Assembly: GCA_038503065.1 (NCBI GenBank)
Contig: JBCAMK010000008.1
Span: forward strand, 2,046,001-2,110,000
Length of the DNA stretch: 64,000 nucleotides
Source: Paragyromitra xinjiangensis
Lineage: Eukaryota > Ascomycota > Pezizomycetes > Pezizales > Discinaceae
Direction of reading: 5' to 3'
In this document: piece by piece, positions 10,112 to 20,859 of the stretch
How the letters are laid out: each line of letters begins with the position of its first letter
Position numbering within the stretch: the stretch's first letter is position 1
Notes under the pieces: model-generated
The model's input: the letters and a program-made list of their open reading frames with translations, nothing else
What the model was told of the DNA's origin: nothing
Databases searched by the model: none
Made by a program: the position numbers and the translations under genes

Positions 10112-10606
10112 ATGTTGGCCGGTACCGCGTTCTTCGTCCTGAGGATCCTCCAGATCCTCACCCTGATTCCGGCATGGGGTATCCTCGCCTTTTTCGTAAA
10201 TCAGTACAACCAGGCAGCTAGTCCTACCCCCGAAGGCATTCTCTGTCTCTTTATCGTTGCCATCCTTGCCACAGCCTGGGCCCTCGTCACACTCTTCCTG
10301 TTCTCCGGCCGACGATACACCGAACTTTGGATTGCCGTTATCGACCTCTGCTTCTTCGCTGTATTGATCGCCGGCGTCGCACTACTCGCACCATGGGCAG
10401 AGAATACCGATTGCGTTCAGGGCGGATGGGGATGGGGATATGTCAATGTCACCTGGCAGAAACAGTGCATGATGTTTAAAGCCGCATGGGCGTTCGGCAT
10501 CATGAACATTATTTTCTTCTTCTTCACTGCTTGCATCGCGGCGTTTATCTGGAGAAACGCGAGGACTGGAGTGTATACTGATCGCACAAGGGGAAGGTAC
10601 TATTAA
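10112..10606 (+). CDS. MARVEL-like four-TM membrane protein
   Basis: A single exon encodes 164 aa. Four hydrophobic segments are clear: residues 5-27, 42-65, 75-95 and 127-149. The loop between segments three and four carries WAENTDC and a Trp/Gly-rich stretch with a second Cys (KQCMMFKAAW), which is the usual pattern of fungal MARVEL-domain proteins. The short tail (RNARTGVYTDRTRGRYY) is basic. MARVEL proteins lie in specialised membrane regions and act in membrane organisation or vesicle traffic. The exact role here is unknown. The ATG follows a CT-rich leader and is the only sensible start. Confidence 0.85.
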   Translation: MLAGTAFFVLRILQILTLIPAWGILAFFVNQYNQAASPTPEGILCLFIVAILATAWALVTLFLFSGRRYTELWIAVIDLCFFAVLIAGVALLAPWAENTDCVQGGWGWGYVNVTWQKQCMMFKAAWAFGIMNIIFFFFTACIAAFIWRNARTGVYTDRTRGRYY

Positions 10607-11555
10607 GGTGATGGCGCGGTTTGATGTTTGCTCTTTTCATGTGTTATGGCTATCGGTTGGGTTCCTTCTATTAGCGAGCGATTAGTGTATTTTTATGAGT
10701 TTTTCTTTTGTTTGATACCACTTATGATGCACGAGAATGACGGTTGTCTATGATTTTGTATAACACCGATCCTATGATAATGACATTTCGATTCAATTTG
10801 AACATCGTGTGGGGAGTTCTGCTTCGAGTGATCAAATGAGCCCTGACTCTTCCACAGATTCGTCTGGTAGCTCTTGTGCCAGAAACTTGTTCTGTAGGAT
10901 CTTCGTTTGCTTAATACCGCTAATAGTCGTGGGTAGGGTTAGGGTTAATGTAAAGACTGGTTTTGGGTACTGGCCCTTCGCGTAAACAAATCTGACACCG
11001 AGTCCTAATAAACTGATTGGTACTAACTATCTAGTGAGATGAGACAGCAATAGTGCCTGCTCTGGCCGCTCGATTGGTTGATTGATTGATAATTCATACA
11101 CGCATCCAGCCACTAGGCTATGGCGGTGCTCTGACCGCTGGGGGTACTGGCATCTGGCAAGTCTTAATACTTTAGCTTTGATACGGGTATGCCGATGATG
11201 CCTTCGGGTTTAGTGAGTGATAGCTAGTGCAAAGAGTGTTGGTGGGTGGAGTGACAAGATAATAACTGATAGCTTCACTTATCTAAAGCGCAGTACTCTA
11301 TGCAGGGTTTACTTATGATATAAGTGGGTTTCCTGTAAAGCATTAGGATTGAACCACAATAGACGACGGGCAAGGAATTCCGAGTTCGCAACATGAAGCA
11401 GTAATTGTGTGATGTGGAACACCGTATTTATTACCAATATACCAATTAACTCGGCTACCGGATGCTCGCGCTTCCGGGTCACCCATCATATAAAAGTATA
11501 GCCCTAGACGTGAATTCTTGATAACTAAACCGATAACCATACGTGCAGTGTACCG
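10607..11555. other. Intergenic, no gene; holds a telomere-like repeat and a dispersed 22-mer
   Basis: TAGGGTTAGGGTTAA occurs at 10934-10948. The sequence TAATTCATACACGCATCCAGCC near 11090-11111 recurs once more near 61330. A GATT run precedes it. No coding potential is visible. Confidence 0.6.
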
Positions 11556-12491
11556 ATGCCGCAAAAGAAACTTCTCATTCTCGGCGCCACAGGTCCCTCG
11601 GGTCTAATCACGGTCGACCGCGCCCTGACCGAAGGCCATGAAGTCATTGTTTACGCTCGAAATCCCGATAAACTCTCTGAAGAAACGCGTGCAAATCCTA
11701 AACTCAAGGTACAATATGATTATGTTTTGAGATACGATTTATCGATAAAGGATGGCTTTCTTAACTGGTTACAAATCATGTATTAGGTTTTCAAAGGCGA
11801 ATTCACAGACTCTGCATCCCTAGCTGCTGCCTTTGCGGAGCGCCCTGATGCTGTCATATCGCTTCTAGGCCCTAACTCTAGTAATGCCTTAACTCCCTGG
11901 AAAATACAGAATACTTTCACCGACGCCTACAGAAATGTCATACGGGAGATGAGGGTGCATCAGGTGAAACGTATTCTTGTTATGGGAACTGTATCGATCT
12001 ATTCCCCGAAAGACAAGACATCCATTGTGAGATGTACGGTTGCTCTTCTGCAGGTTTCTCTTCAGGATCACTTTCTGGGTAGACTAACAATGTGTATGAT
12101 GTATAGCACTGTTGGTCTGGGTGGTGTATCTGCTCGCACGACCGGCGTACCGACAGATAATAGCAATCAATGATCTTTTCGAAAAAGAAGCAGAAGATCT
12201 CGATTGGACTATTTTCAGGCTTGGGATTTTGAGAGACGGTAAGTCAACATCTACACTCAGTCTACATTTATAATGGAGGCATGCGTTTTGAAACTGATGC
12301 CGGCATATTTGTTGTGATATAAAGGTCCAATTGGCGAAATTGCGGCAGGCTACGTTGGAGATGGGAACACGACTTCTGGGGTCCAGCGTTCTGAACTCGC
12401 GAAATGGCTCGTGGAGCAGGCGGAGAAAGATACTCCGGAGTGGGTTAAAGATCATCCGAATGTTACGACTGCTGGCAAACAGAAGGTTTAA
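11556..12491 (+). CDS. NAD(P)-binding (NmrA/SDR-like) protein
   Basis: Four exons: 11556-11708, 11787-12033, 12107-12238 and 12325-12491, giving 232 aa with every junction in phase. The N-terminus KLLILGATGPSG is the glycine-rich dinucleotide-binding loop of a Rossmann fold. Then come VIVYARNPDKL, the loop ISLLGPNSS, and the core strand KRILVMGTVSIYSP. After intron 2 a hydrophobic segment (LLVWVVYLLARPAYRQ) leads to INDLFEKEAEDLDWTIFRLGIL, typical of NAD(P)-binding 13/NmrA-like reductases, where the Trp-Thr-Phe-Arg strand closes the cofactor site. Intron 2 has a clear CTAAC branch site. It is probably a cytosolic oxidoreductase or redox sensor with unknown substrate. No neighbouring biosynthetic genes hint at a pathway. 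Confidence 0.85.
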
Positions 12492-14224
12492 GGTGGATTG
12501 GTTTGCACAGTTGGGTTAATTAGGGAGGAGTCACGAGATTTACGAAATATAATACTCCATTTAATTTTTCGAAAATTGGTTATTCACCAGCTGCGACTGC
12601 TGAGAGTTATGATGCGTACGATACGAGTGTCGGAGCAAGTCTGTCGCCGGTGGCTAGTGGCGGCGGTGCGAAAACTCTGCCGCCAGCTCCCGGGTTGGAG
12701 GAACCCACGGAAATTGCAGTGATGATCACACTAGAGGTAAGAGGCCGCCTTAGAGGAGCGGGCCCAGACCTAATTTGTAGGGGGTGCTATACGGTATGCC
12801 GTTATCATTAGTACCTGGCGACAGATTACTTACACCTGTAGTACATTCGCTATTACTTCATTATATACGATACGTTGATCAAGTGGCTATGGGAGGCGTG
12901 CAAAAAATATCATGTAACTGTGTAAACCACCCAGTCATTGTGTAAAAGTTACACTATGAAGTAGAGCGAAAGTAATACAAGATATATGTGCCCACCATGC
13001 ATACGCTTTAATTCCACCAAGTTTGATGATGTGTGAAATACACAATATGGTATGTTTTTTGTATGATATGAGCGTACGGAGCCATCAACAAAATGTGTAA
13101 GTGACCCGTATTCACTCAAATCACACATTGCACACCCTGTTACGTATAGTATACGGTGATAGGTTCACGGCATTGGTAGCGAATAATCCGGCCTGTACCG
13201 AAGGTTGGTAAAATTATTGAGCTATTTCACGTATAGGGAACACAAAGGAATATTGCGTTGAGTTCGGTCCATCGGAATCATCTTCCATCACTCGTCTGCG
13301 CTGCACACTGCGGCCTAGTAACGGATGCAAACCTAAAAGCTGGGGCAATCTGTCCATATTCATCCGTGCCTTTGCGTAAATACCCACCAGGTGTGTACAT
13401 ACTCAGAAAATTCGGGGATCTCTATCATTACTATCTAATTTGTAGTTCTCTGTTTATGAATCTAACACAAAGGTTTATTTCTGGCGCAGCGGAGTACACC
13501 GTATGTCAACGGAGTACTCTAGAGTGTAACACTTGACATGTATCTGTTTGTGTATTATAGACGGTCATTCTCGTGTTGGGATGTTTCTGCTTGAGCTAAC
13601 TATTGATCTGTATGCTGCACAAGGGATGTAGGGCTACTACATCGCAATTGAGTTGTTCCTGGTTTGTTGTCCCAACTGTCTAACAGCTCACCAAATTTGA
13701 ATAGTGTATTCCCCTCGCAGCCTAATGTATTCAGAGCACAGCCTGGTGTTTAGTAAAGCCCCAGTCCATCGAAACACCCACCAACCCTAACCCTAATAAT
13801 TTCATTACTAGAATCATAACCAGCCAGTGAGATAAGCCAATATCAATTGCAATCCGGTAGGATAAATCTCGCAACGCTGCCGTATGACTATAAGTAGTTT
13901 TGAAGTGACGTGCTATAACCGTAAAATTGCAAATGATTATCAAGCAAGCCAAGGCCAGTAATTGCATTGTACTTCGGACGCTCCTCCTAAAGCATATAAA
14001 GCCAAGAACATCGAGCTTCCTTTTCAAAAAGGTTCCTGCTTTATCGTGTGTTGAGTTCCTGAAGATCTTTCTTTTCCCTCGGTGATATCGCGACCGAGAT
14101 GGAGACGCAAGCCGGAGGAGATCACTCGAACCAACATTACTTCCGCTCGACTACATTCATTCCCTGATATAAAGTCAACGGTCTATTCTTCACCTAATGG
14201 ATGCGAAATTTAGCGCACTTCAAA
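12492..14224. other. Intergenic, no gene seen
   Basis: The stretch is AT-rich. It contains AACCCTAACCCTAA at 13783-13796, one of several telomere-like motifs in the window. The ORFs here are short and unrelated to known proteins. The last 200 bp probably hold the PEBP promoter. Confidence 0.55.
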
Positions 14225-15011
14225 ATGGTTTCTTTTCGCAGGCTTGTTATTTTCCTTACAACTATTGGCGTCTTCAATGGTTCATCAGCTGAGTCCGTCA
14301 AACCACAAGCACTTGCGAAAGTTAGCGAGGAGTTTAAGACTGCTAGGATCGTTCCAGATGTTCTGCCACACTTCAGCCCTTCTGCGCTTGCTTACTTGAC
14401 ATTCTCTTATCCAAATGGCACATCGGAGACGATAGCGTCTCCTGGTTTGCGAATCGGTCGGGATGGTAGGCTCAGTATGCGATAAATGGCTATTCATAGC
14501 TAATACATAGCCCTTTTAAGATTCCCAGATCGCTCCAGTCATCTCCGTCAAAGGACTGAAATCGAGCGAAAAGCGATATGTTGGAGTAGTTGTGGACCCC
14601 GATGCGCCGAGTCGCGCAGACCCAACTCGACGCTCAATCCGACACTACCTCGCTTCTGACCTTACCATTGGTGGTAACTCTATTTATGTTAAAGGTTCAA
14701 AGCTGCTGTCGAATGCGACATCTGGAACCCCCGCAGCCAATGATTTCAGGGGTCCAAACCCACCCATCGGATCGGGGCCGCACAGGTTGTATTTGCACCC
14801 CGTGATACCTGAGAAACAATTATTGACTAGGAATAGATATATTTTCTTCCTATATTCTCAACCAGTAAACTTTGACTATTCGTTTCTCGATTTGGCCGAT
14901 AGAGCGAGTTTCAACTTGTCAAGTTTTGCAGAGAGGACAGGGCTTGGAGAGCCATTGGCAGGGACTTATTTCTTAACAGAAGTGGTGAATGTTACCACGA
15001 ATGCTGCTTGA
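14225..15011 (+). CDS. Secreted PEBP (phosphatidylethanolamine-binding) family protein
   Basis: Two exons (14225-14465, 14521-15011) make 243 aa; the 55-bp intron is phase 1. The family signature DPDAPSR is present (start of exon 2), followed by RRSIRHYLAS and the second motif GPHRLYLHPVIP. Together these line the anion/phospholipid pocket of PEBP proteins. The C-terminal half (FDYSFLDLADRASFNLSSFAERTGLG, then GTYFLTEV) matches the usual ending. I take the Met at 14225 as start because it opens directly into a signal peptide (MVSFRRLVIFLTTIGVFNGSS); an in-frame ATG eight codons upstream would lengthen it. Several N-glycosylation sites (NGT, NLS, NVT) fit secretion. Fungal relatives are described as carboxypeptidase Y inhibitor-like or of unknown function. 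Confidence 0.88.
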
Positions 15012-15755
15012 TGCTTGAAATTACCTCAATATACTGCCTAATTCTGGCTTGGCTATGATATTCTGTTCACCGCTTGAATGCAAACCTTCGCATTGACTGC
15101 TATTTTATGTGTCGTACGATGTGAGAATACGAGTTTATATATTGCCTATGGACGCAAACATATCATGATAGTCCATACTATCTAACTTCTGAGGTATGCC
15201 AAGCTCGTACTTTCCGTCACGTACATAAGACACATCAGCGATGCCTCGTAACTAGCCCACATGGAAGCTTTACACGGCTGGGCAGAGAAAAACCCTCAGC
15301 GCTTCAGTCTTTCTGTTGGGTTAGCAAGTGGTAGTTGAGTCTCATGCCCCGGAAATTATTGCCTTCCACAGCGCCAAGACATTACAGTCTCCGTCTTGTC
15401 CTACCATAAATCTTGGATCTGCAAGTGCTCAGGGACTGGTTAGCTCGGAGAAATGGTGCTAATTGGTTGATTGACGCAATTGGTACGCTACGAATGAGTT
15501 CAGAAGACGGCCGTGGCTTTGATAATGTCTCCCAGGTGCGGGTACAAAAGGGGGGCCTTTCCTCTCCTCGAAATTTAACAGCAGGATATCGATAGACACG
15601 CCCATCCCACGAGACTGTCCTTCATCCTCTGAGAAACGCGACATAAGACTTTACTTTAAGTTACTAGAAACTGGTATGTCCACTACTCTAGACTTACATC
15701 TGATGATAGCTTAAAATAACATGACATTATTTCTTAAGCTTCTCCTCAGTCAAAC
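15012..15755. other. Intergenic, no gene seen
   Basis: No open frame resembles a protein family. It serves as 3' region of the PEBP gene and promoter of the small secreted protein. Confidence 0.55.
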
Positions 15756-16064
15756 ATGAAGTTCTTCTTCCTCAGCGCCCTCATTGCGATCTTCGCCCTC
15801 ATTGCCTCTGCGCTCCCAATCGATGATACGCCAGCGCCAGCTTGCCCAACTCCATATCCTACAGGCTCGCCTACGAATCCCGCTTGCACTAATGGCTCCT
15901 ATAATGCCTGTATTTCCAGCTATTTCTGCATTTTGTCCTTCCCGGAAGGTTGTTACTGCCTCAATGACGTAAGGATTAGATGTGCAGCTGCCTGTGGTTC
16001 TCCCTACCCGACAGACCTTCAGGACTGCACCTTTGATCCTCCCGGCGGGGCGCCACAACGTTGA
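15756..16064 (+). CDS. Small secreted cysteine-rich protein
   Basis: A single exon encodes 102 aa. Residues 1-20 are a clean signal peptide (MKFFFLSALIAIFALIASAL). The mature part has nine Cys in about 80 residues, with Pro/Thr-rich spacers at both ends (PAPACPTPYPTGSP and SPYPTDLQDCTFDPPGG) and one NGS glycosylation site. Size, secretion signal and Cys content are those of small secreted proteins that in plant-associated fungi include effectors and apoplastic proteins. I recognise no named family, so a function should not be assigned. An odd Cys number means at least one is unpaired or forms an intermolecular bond. Confidence 0.75.
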   Translation: MKFFFLSALIAIFALIASALPIDDTPAPACPTPYPTGSPTNPACTNGSYNACISSYFCILSFPEGCYCLNDVRIRCAAACGSPYPTDLQDCTFDPPGGAPQR

Positions 16065-17525
16065 AAAGGGGTTCGGTTTGGTTGGTTGGTTTGGTGGGTT
16101 AGGGTTATGTTTTGGACAATATACTTAAAATAAAAGTCCTCTTTGTTGTGGAAAAAGTCTTAGTCCTCGTGGTTTTTTGTCAGACCTATCAATTTGACTC
16201 AATTGGCTTAATTGCATCGTGAAATATGGCTTCTAGCATTTTTGAGAAACATCATAGAGTGCACGTTCTAGGTATATTTCGTTATACTCGAGTAACCTTC
16301 TAACCCTAACCCTTCATTGGCCTAAAGATTCTTTTCCCTTTTTCATGTCCCTAGTTGCTTCATGAAAGTATTTTACCTCTTTTGCCCACTTCAATGATGA
16401 AAGCTGTAGAGGAAGGCATAGGCTATTCTCATCATGATGTGAAAAAATGGGCGAATATGTAGAGAATCCCTCCGAGTCACAAGTGCTTTGGCTATTGCCA
16501 ATACCTGGGTGCAGGAGTCGTTGCTGATATATGAAGTACTCCATAATCCATTGTATATTTATCATGGTCGGAATAGTTGAGTAATTCCGGCTAATATGCG
16601 TATACCAAGGATAAGTGATCTAGCAAGGTACATTTACGGCCCAAACATCCTCACTGGCGCAAAAATCTTAGGATTAATATTAGGGGTATTAAATTGCCCG
16701 TCGCGCCTCATTCCGATGAGACAAAATAGGCTGCGCCGGAACCAAAAACACCAGAAGATAACGTCACTGGCGATAGTTGAGGACCAGATCGGTATTGGAC
16801 AAGACGGATTAGTTTGGCAGAACTTCATAGACTCTCACTCGTGGCCGTCCCCTAGCTGTGGTTAGAGATACACTGCTCTCACTTGACAATTAGATACATC
16901 CAAACAATACCTATTGATATCTAGCTAGAACACCACAGTATGTCCCGAAATCCCTCCACCCTCAAGGTAAGCAAAAGTAAAGCCATCCGGTTTCAAAAAA
17001 CCTCGGCATGTAGCCTTCAGACTTGTTCGCTGCTTCTGTTGCTGGTCTCCGGGATTTGTGGTGTGAAGGGCGTAACGTTCATGCTTCGGAATATCTGCAT
17101 TAACGGCCGATTCCCGAGTTGCGATATGTAGGGAGTTTTCGGTCGATATTAATCCGAATCCAACAGAATTTCTCCTTGCAGATGGGAATCTCAGGGTGTC
17201 TTTAAATAGCCACTCGGTTGCGGGGTGTGGGGAAAGTTAAGCATTTAGCCCCAGACAGAAATCCCCCCCTTTTCTGTTGAAGTTCAAGTAATAGACTTCA
17301 TGAACCTGGCTTCACTCTCAAAAACTTGAAAATATATAGAGTATCATCCCTTCATCCGAGGAAGGGTACCCTAGGATTCCTGCACCTCGCATATATTCAC
17401 TCCGGACTGAGGTACGCGTATGAACCCTGTTGGGGATAAATAAGTTGAAGTGCCCTCGCCGATAGGAGTGTCTACTCGTTTAACCCAACACGTCTCTAAC
17501 GCTCACGGTATACCAAATTGATAAA
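16065..17525. other. Intergenic, no gene seen
   Basis: GGGTTAGGGTTA (16096-16107) and TAACCCTAACCCT (16301-16313) are telomere-like motifs in opposite orientation, 200 bp apart. Short ORFs in 16596-17131 look random. The region upstream of 17526 is the likely promoter of the acetylesterase. Confidence 0.55.
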
Positions 17526-18456
17526 ATGCGAATTTCAGGAATCCTGTCGCTTTTTAGTGTTTCGTTTGTCGTGCAGGCAGCGCCATTTGAAGAGCGAGGA
17601 AGACGTCAAGAGAAACAGGCCGTGTTTTTACTGGCTGGAGACTCAACAACAGCGACACAGGCTGCTAACGGTGGAGGTAAGATAGCTTAATCTACAGATA
17701 AATTGATTCTTAAACTGACACTTTCTCGGTCCAGGATGGGGTGATGGCTTTAAGAACTTCACAGTGAAGGCACCCTCTTTCGCAATCAATTATGGGCACA
17801 ACGGAGCAACCACGAGCTCTTTCATATCTGGTGGAGACTGGGCAGCTGTTTTAGGGAAGGTCGAGACGTATGCTCCAAATAGTACAGTTTATGTGACAAT
17901 ACAGGTAGCTCCACCGAACCCTTTTTTTATGCCGGAAGTTCGTCTAATTATGATATCAAGTTCGGGCACAATGATATGAAACTTGTAAACTATACCGAGA
18001 CATTCAAGACCAATCTACGGCGAATGGTTGCCGATGTCAAGGGAAGAGGCGGGGAACCGGTAATAAAATTACTATCCTAATCAACTCGACTACTTGACTA
18101 ACGAATAGGTTATCGTTACTTCCCTGTCTCGCCGGAATTTTAACGCAAACGGCACGATTGCGGATACCCTCGGTCCTTGGGCTGGATATGCCATTGATGT
18201 TGCTGAAGAAACGGAGACTCATTATATCAACCTGTGGAAGTCTTCGATTCACTACTTGGAGCAGATTGGAGAGCCTGCCGCACGGAGACTGGACTTAAAG
18301 TCAGGGGATAGCACCCATCTCAATGTAAACGGGTCGATCGTTTTTGGGAGGATGGTTTCAGATCTGCTCGTGGAGAAGATCAGTAAGATCGAAGAATTTA
18401 CGAAACCTAATAAGACGTTGAGTGATCAGATCTGGCACGGTATCGCAACTTATTAA
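17526..18456 (+). CDS. Rhamnogalacturonan acetylesterase-like SGNH hydrolase (CE12-type)
   Basis: Four exons (17526-17676, 17735-17904, 17961-18059, 18109-18456) give 255 aa, the usual size. A signal peptide (MRISGILSLFSVSFVVQAAP) is followed by the block I motif LLAGDST, where Ser is the nucleophile. Block III FGHND supplies the oxyanion-hole Asn. Near the end DSTHLN carries the catalytic Asp and His. These three blocks in this spacing match fungal CE12 enzymes, which remove acetyl groups from rhamnogalacturonan I of pectin outside the cell. The third intron is only 49 bp. Four or more NxT/NxS sites suggest glycosylation. Substrate assignment comes from family membership; other SGNH esterases are possible. 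Confidence 0.9.
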
Positions 18457-19366
18457 TCCTGTATACTACATGTAGTTTCGGAGTCGGAAAGTCATACTAG
18501 AAGTACCCCGAGTTCTGAAGCGGTCATATTTACAAGTCTATTTATCTAGATTGATCCCTGAGTTTCCGACAAGGCTTTGTTCGCACAATTGTACAACCAT
18601 TGGACACTTTGGAGATGGATAACAAGGCTATCACAAAAATTTCTGAAAGCTTAAGCCTTATCGCGGGGAAATCAACAGGATCCAAATGCGCTATCAGCTG
18701 ATAATGAATTATAAAACCGCGAGAACACCAAGGCTGTACTCGGAAGCCCCACAAAATGAACCTTGCAATATAGTCTGTTTAGAGCATAAGAAGCATGAAC
18801 ATGAGTGTTGGCGAAAATACCCAGTCAGCCGTGCCTGGTAACACCGGCTTATTGGTTCACCAAATATACTCCTGTTTAAGGTTCATTATGCCTATCCTGA
18901 GACGTACCGAGTCAAATCAGTGGATAAGGCTCGGAGAAGATCGCCTTGCATCGTAGTCATGCTTAACCGAGTCAATGTGCCAATAAGCTCAAAATTAAGA
19001 TGAAACTGTGAAATGACCCTGAACAAGGGATCTTCAGCAAAAGCTAGCAATTGGGCGTCAAATTGAACCGCTGGGGTCTCAATAGGAAGCCTCCTATTCT
19101 TGCATGCACAAGGCTGCAAAGAAATGTGTACACACCTTGGCGAGACAATTGCAACTATAATTTCTAACAGTTGGATTGACCACACTCAACTAGCTTAGAT
19201 TTGTATTTCATAATTAACTTATTTATTTACAACGTCAATATTGCTGAATATACACATATGCTTCTTTGTACAGTTGATTAACCTGTTGCTATGCTGATAC
19301 CCCAAAAACCAAAACGCCCTTAAAACAATTCCATAACCACCCCAAACTAATATAACGTAGCCTGGA
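18457..19366. other. Intergenic between tail-to-tail genes, no gene seen
   Basis: The acetylesterase ends on the plus strand and the rhodopsin-like gene ends on the minus strand, so this 0.9 kb holds two 3' regions and no expected promoter. ORFs within it are short and unrelated to known families. Confidence 0.55.
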
Positions 19367-20859
19367 TCAAACTGATCCTGACCGATTGGTTTTAATCATG
19401 CCAGCTACTGGTGGAGGTCGAGTAGGAAAGGTGTATAGTTGCTGTTCACTTTCAGTCCATATCTGTGTCCCTAGGAAGTCACCCCTCCAAGGTGATTTTT
19501 TTGATCTCGTCCGGCTCACCGATTCGTTGAGGTCGATATCAACTTTCTGGACCACTTCAGTTCGTGTCTATATCATAATAGTCAGTAAATCGTCCACTCC
19601 TGGAGCCCACACGTAAATCTTACTCACCTCGATCACAGATACGAGCCCATCGTTTCTTGTGAGCGACCCACAGCTATCCTGTCCTGTCACAGGCATACGT
19701 CTCCGTCTCGAATGAGTCGACAAACGATACTGCTCATGTTCTGAAGGATGCTTTCGGACTTTTTGGATGAATGAATTCAAAATGGGAGCATTTGCAACTA
19801 TGCATGCCGCCAAGCACTCGATTGAAGCCCACTTTTCATGCTGTTAGCTACTTTCTATGGATGTGCCGAGGATACTGCGAACATACCAACGTACGAGCCT
19901 TTTGGACTGACTTGTCGGCCATAATTACGGGCATACGAATGACTGTGATGGATACCACGAAAAACCCTAGGCAAAAAAGCAAGAGGAGTTGCAGCTTCCT
20001 AAACTGAGTATGAGCATATAGCTAGGGCCAAGCCAAACTTATTTTATGGAAGAATTACCGAAAGAGTGGTAGTCGAGATCTGAAGACCATCGGCAACGGA
20101 ATTAGTATGAGCATTGCGTCGGTCAATATATTGAAAGTACCCATAGTAACTAATTGAGCAATGCCCATCACGCAATCTTTACTTCTGGTCAGCGAAATTC
20201 TTATACTTAAAAAAGTTCAGGCCAATGCACTTACGTCCTGGATCTGGAACTATTTGCCCTGCAGTTCCGCAACGAACACGTTAACAGCTGTTGTTTGATG
20301 GTGCAAATGGAAGCAACTACAAGAGTCTTACAATATACGGGGAACGGGCGACATTCAAGTACAGTTCCAAGGATGACCGCAACGAAGGTGATAAAGCAAG
20401 TTAGATAAGTAAGGTCGATAAGTAGCCCGTATGGTTTTGTTCGCGCGGTCAGACGCTCGTAGAATCCCAGAATGCAAATTTTCATGCACCAGAGGCTTTG
20501 GGGTGTTAGTCTCCCGGTAAACCGCAAAAATATCCTCATATAACTCACAATCCAGCGTAAAATATCCTGCTAGCCAAAATCATCTTACTCCCAATCATTC
20601 GCTGTTCCCTCTCCTCTTGGCTCATCGCGAAGACAGAAATCTCCCCGTAATCAATGTTGTTTGTCCCATACACCAAAACGACGTGAATCAATCCCAGCCT
20701 GATCAACAAAGGGCCCAACGAAATGCCCATCCATATATCGTCCGCGTACATTCGTTCCCCTCGGTGACATCGCCATATAAGTCGTACAGATATCAGAGCC
20801 ATGGCGAGAATAGCACAGACGTAAGTTACCACTAGGGTAGCGAGGTTTGATCCCAACAT
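19367..20859 (-). CDS. Fungal rhodopsin-domain 7TM membrane protein
   Basis: Seven exons on the minus strand (20859-20549, 20495-20332, 20258-20235, 20176-20059, 19998-19887, 19831-19628, 19567-19367) join into 377 aa with all phases consistent. Family marks appear in order: an N-terminal TM helix (LVVTYVCAILAMALISVRL), the YADDIWMGIS segment, FLWCMKICILGFYERLT, LECRPFPVYWQIVPDPGHC, NILTDAMLILIPLPMVF, LGFFVVSITVIRM, and SIECLAACIVANAPILNSF. This is the PTH11-related/Fungal_rhodopsin group, which lacks the retinal Lys of true opsins and is found at the plasma membrane, in some cases as a surface or host sensor. The 110-residue tail is hydrophilic and Ser/Arg-rich. Exon 3 is only 24 nt but supplies the conserved WQIVPDPG. 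Confidence 0.9.
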
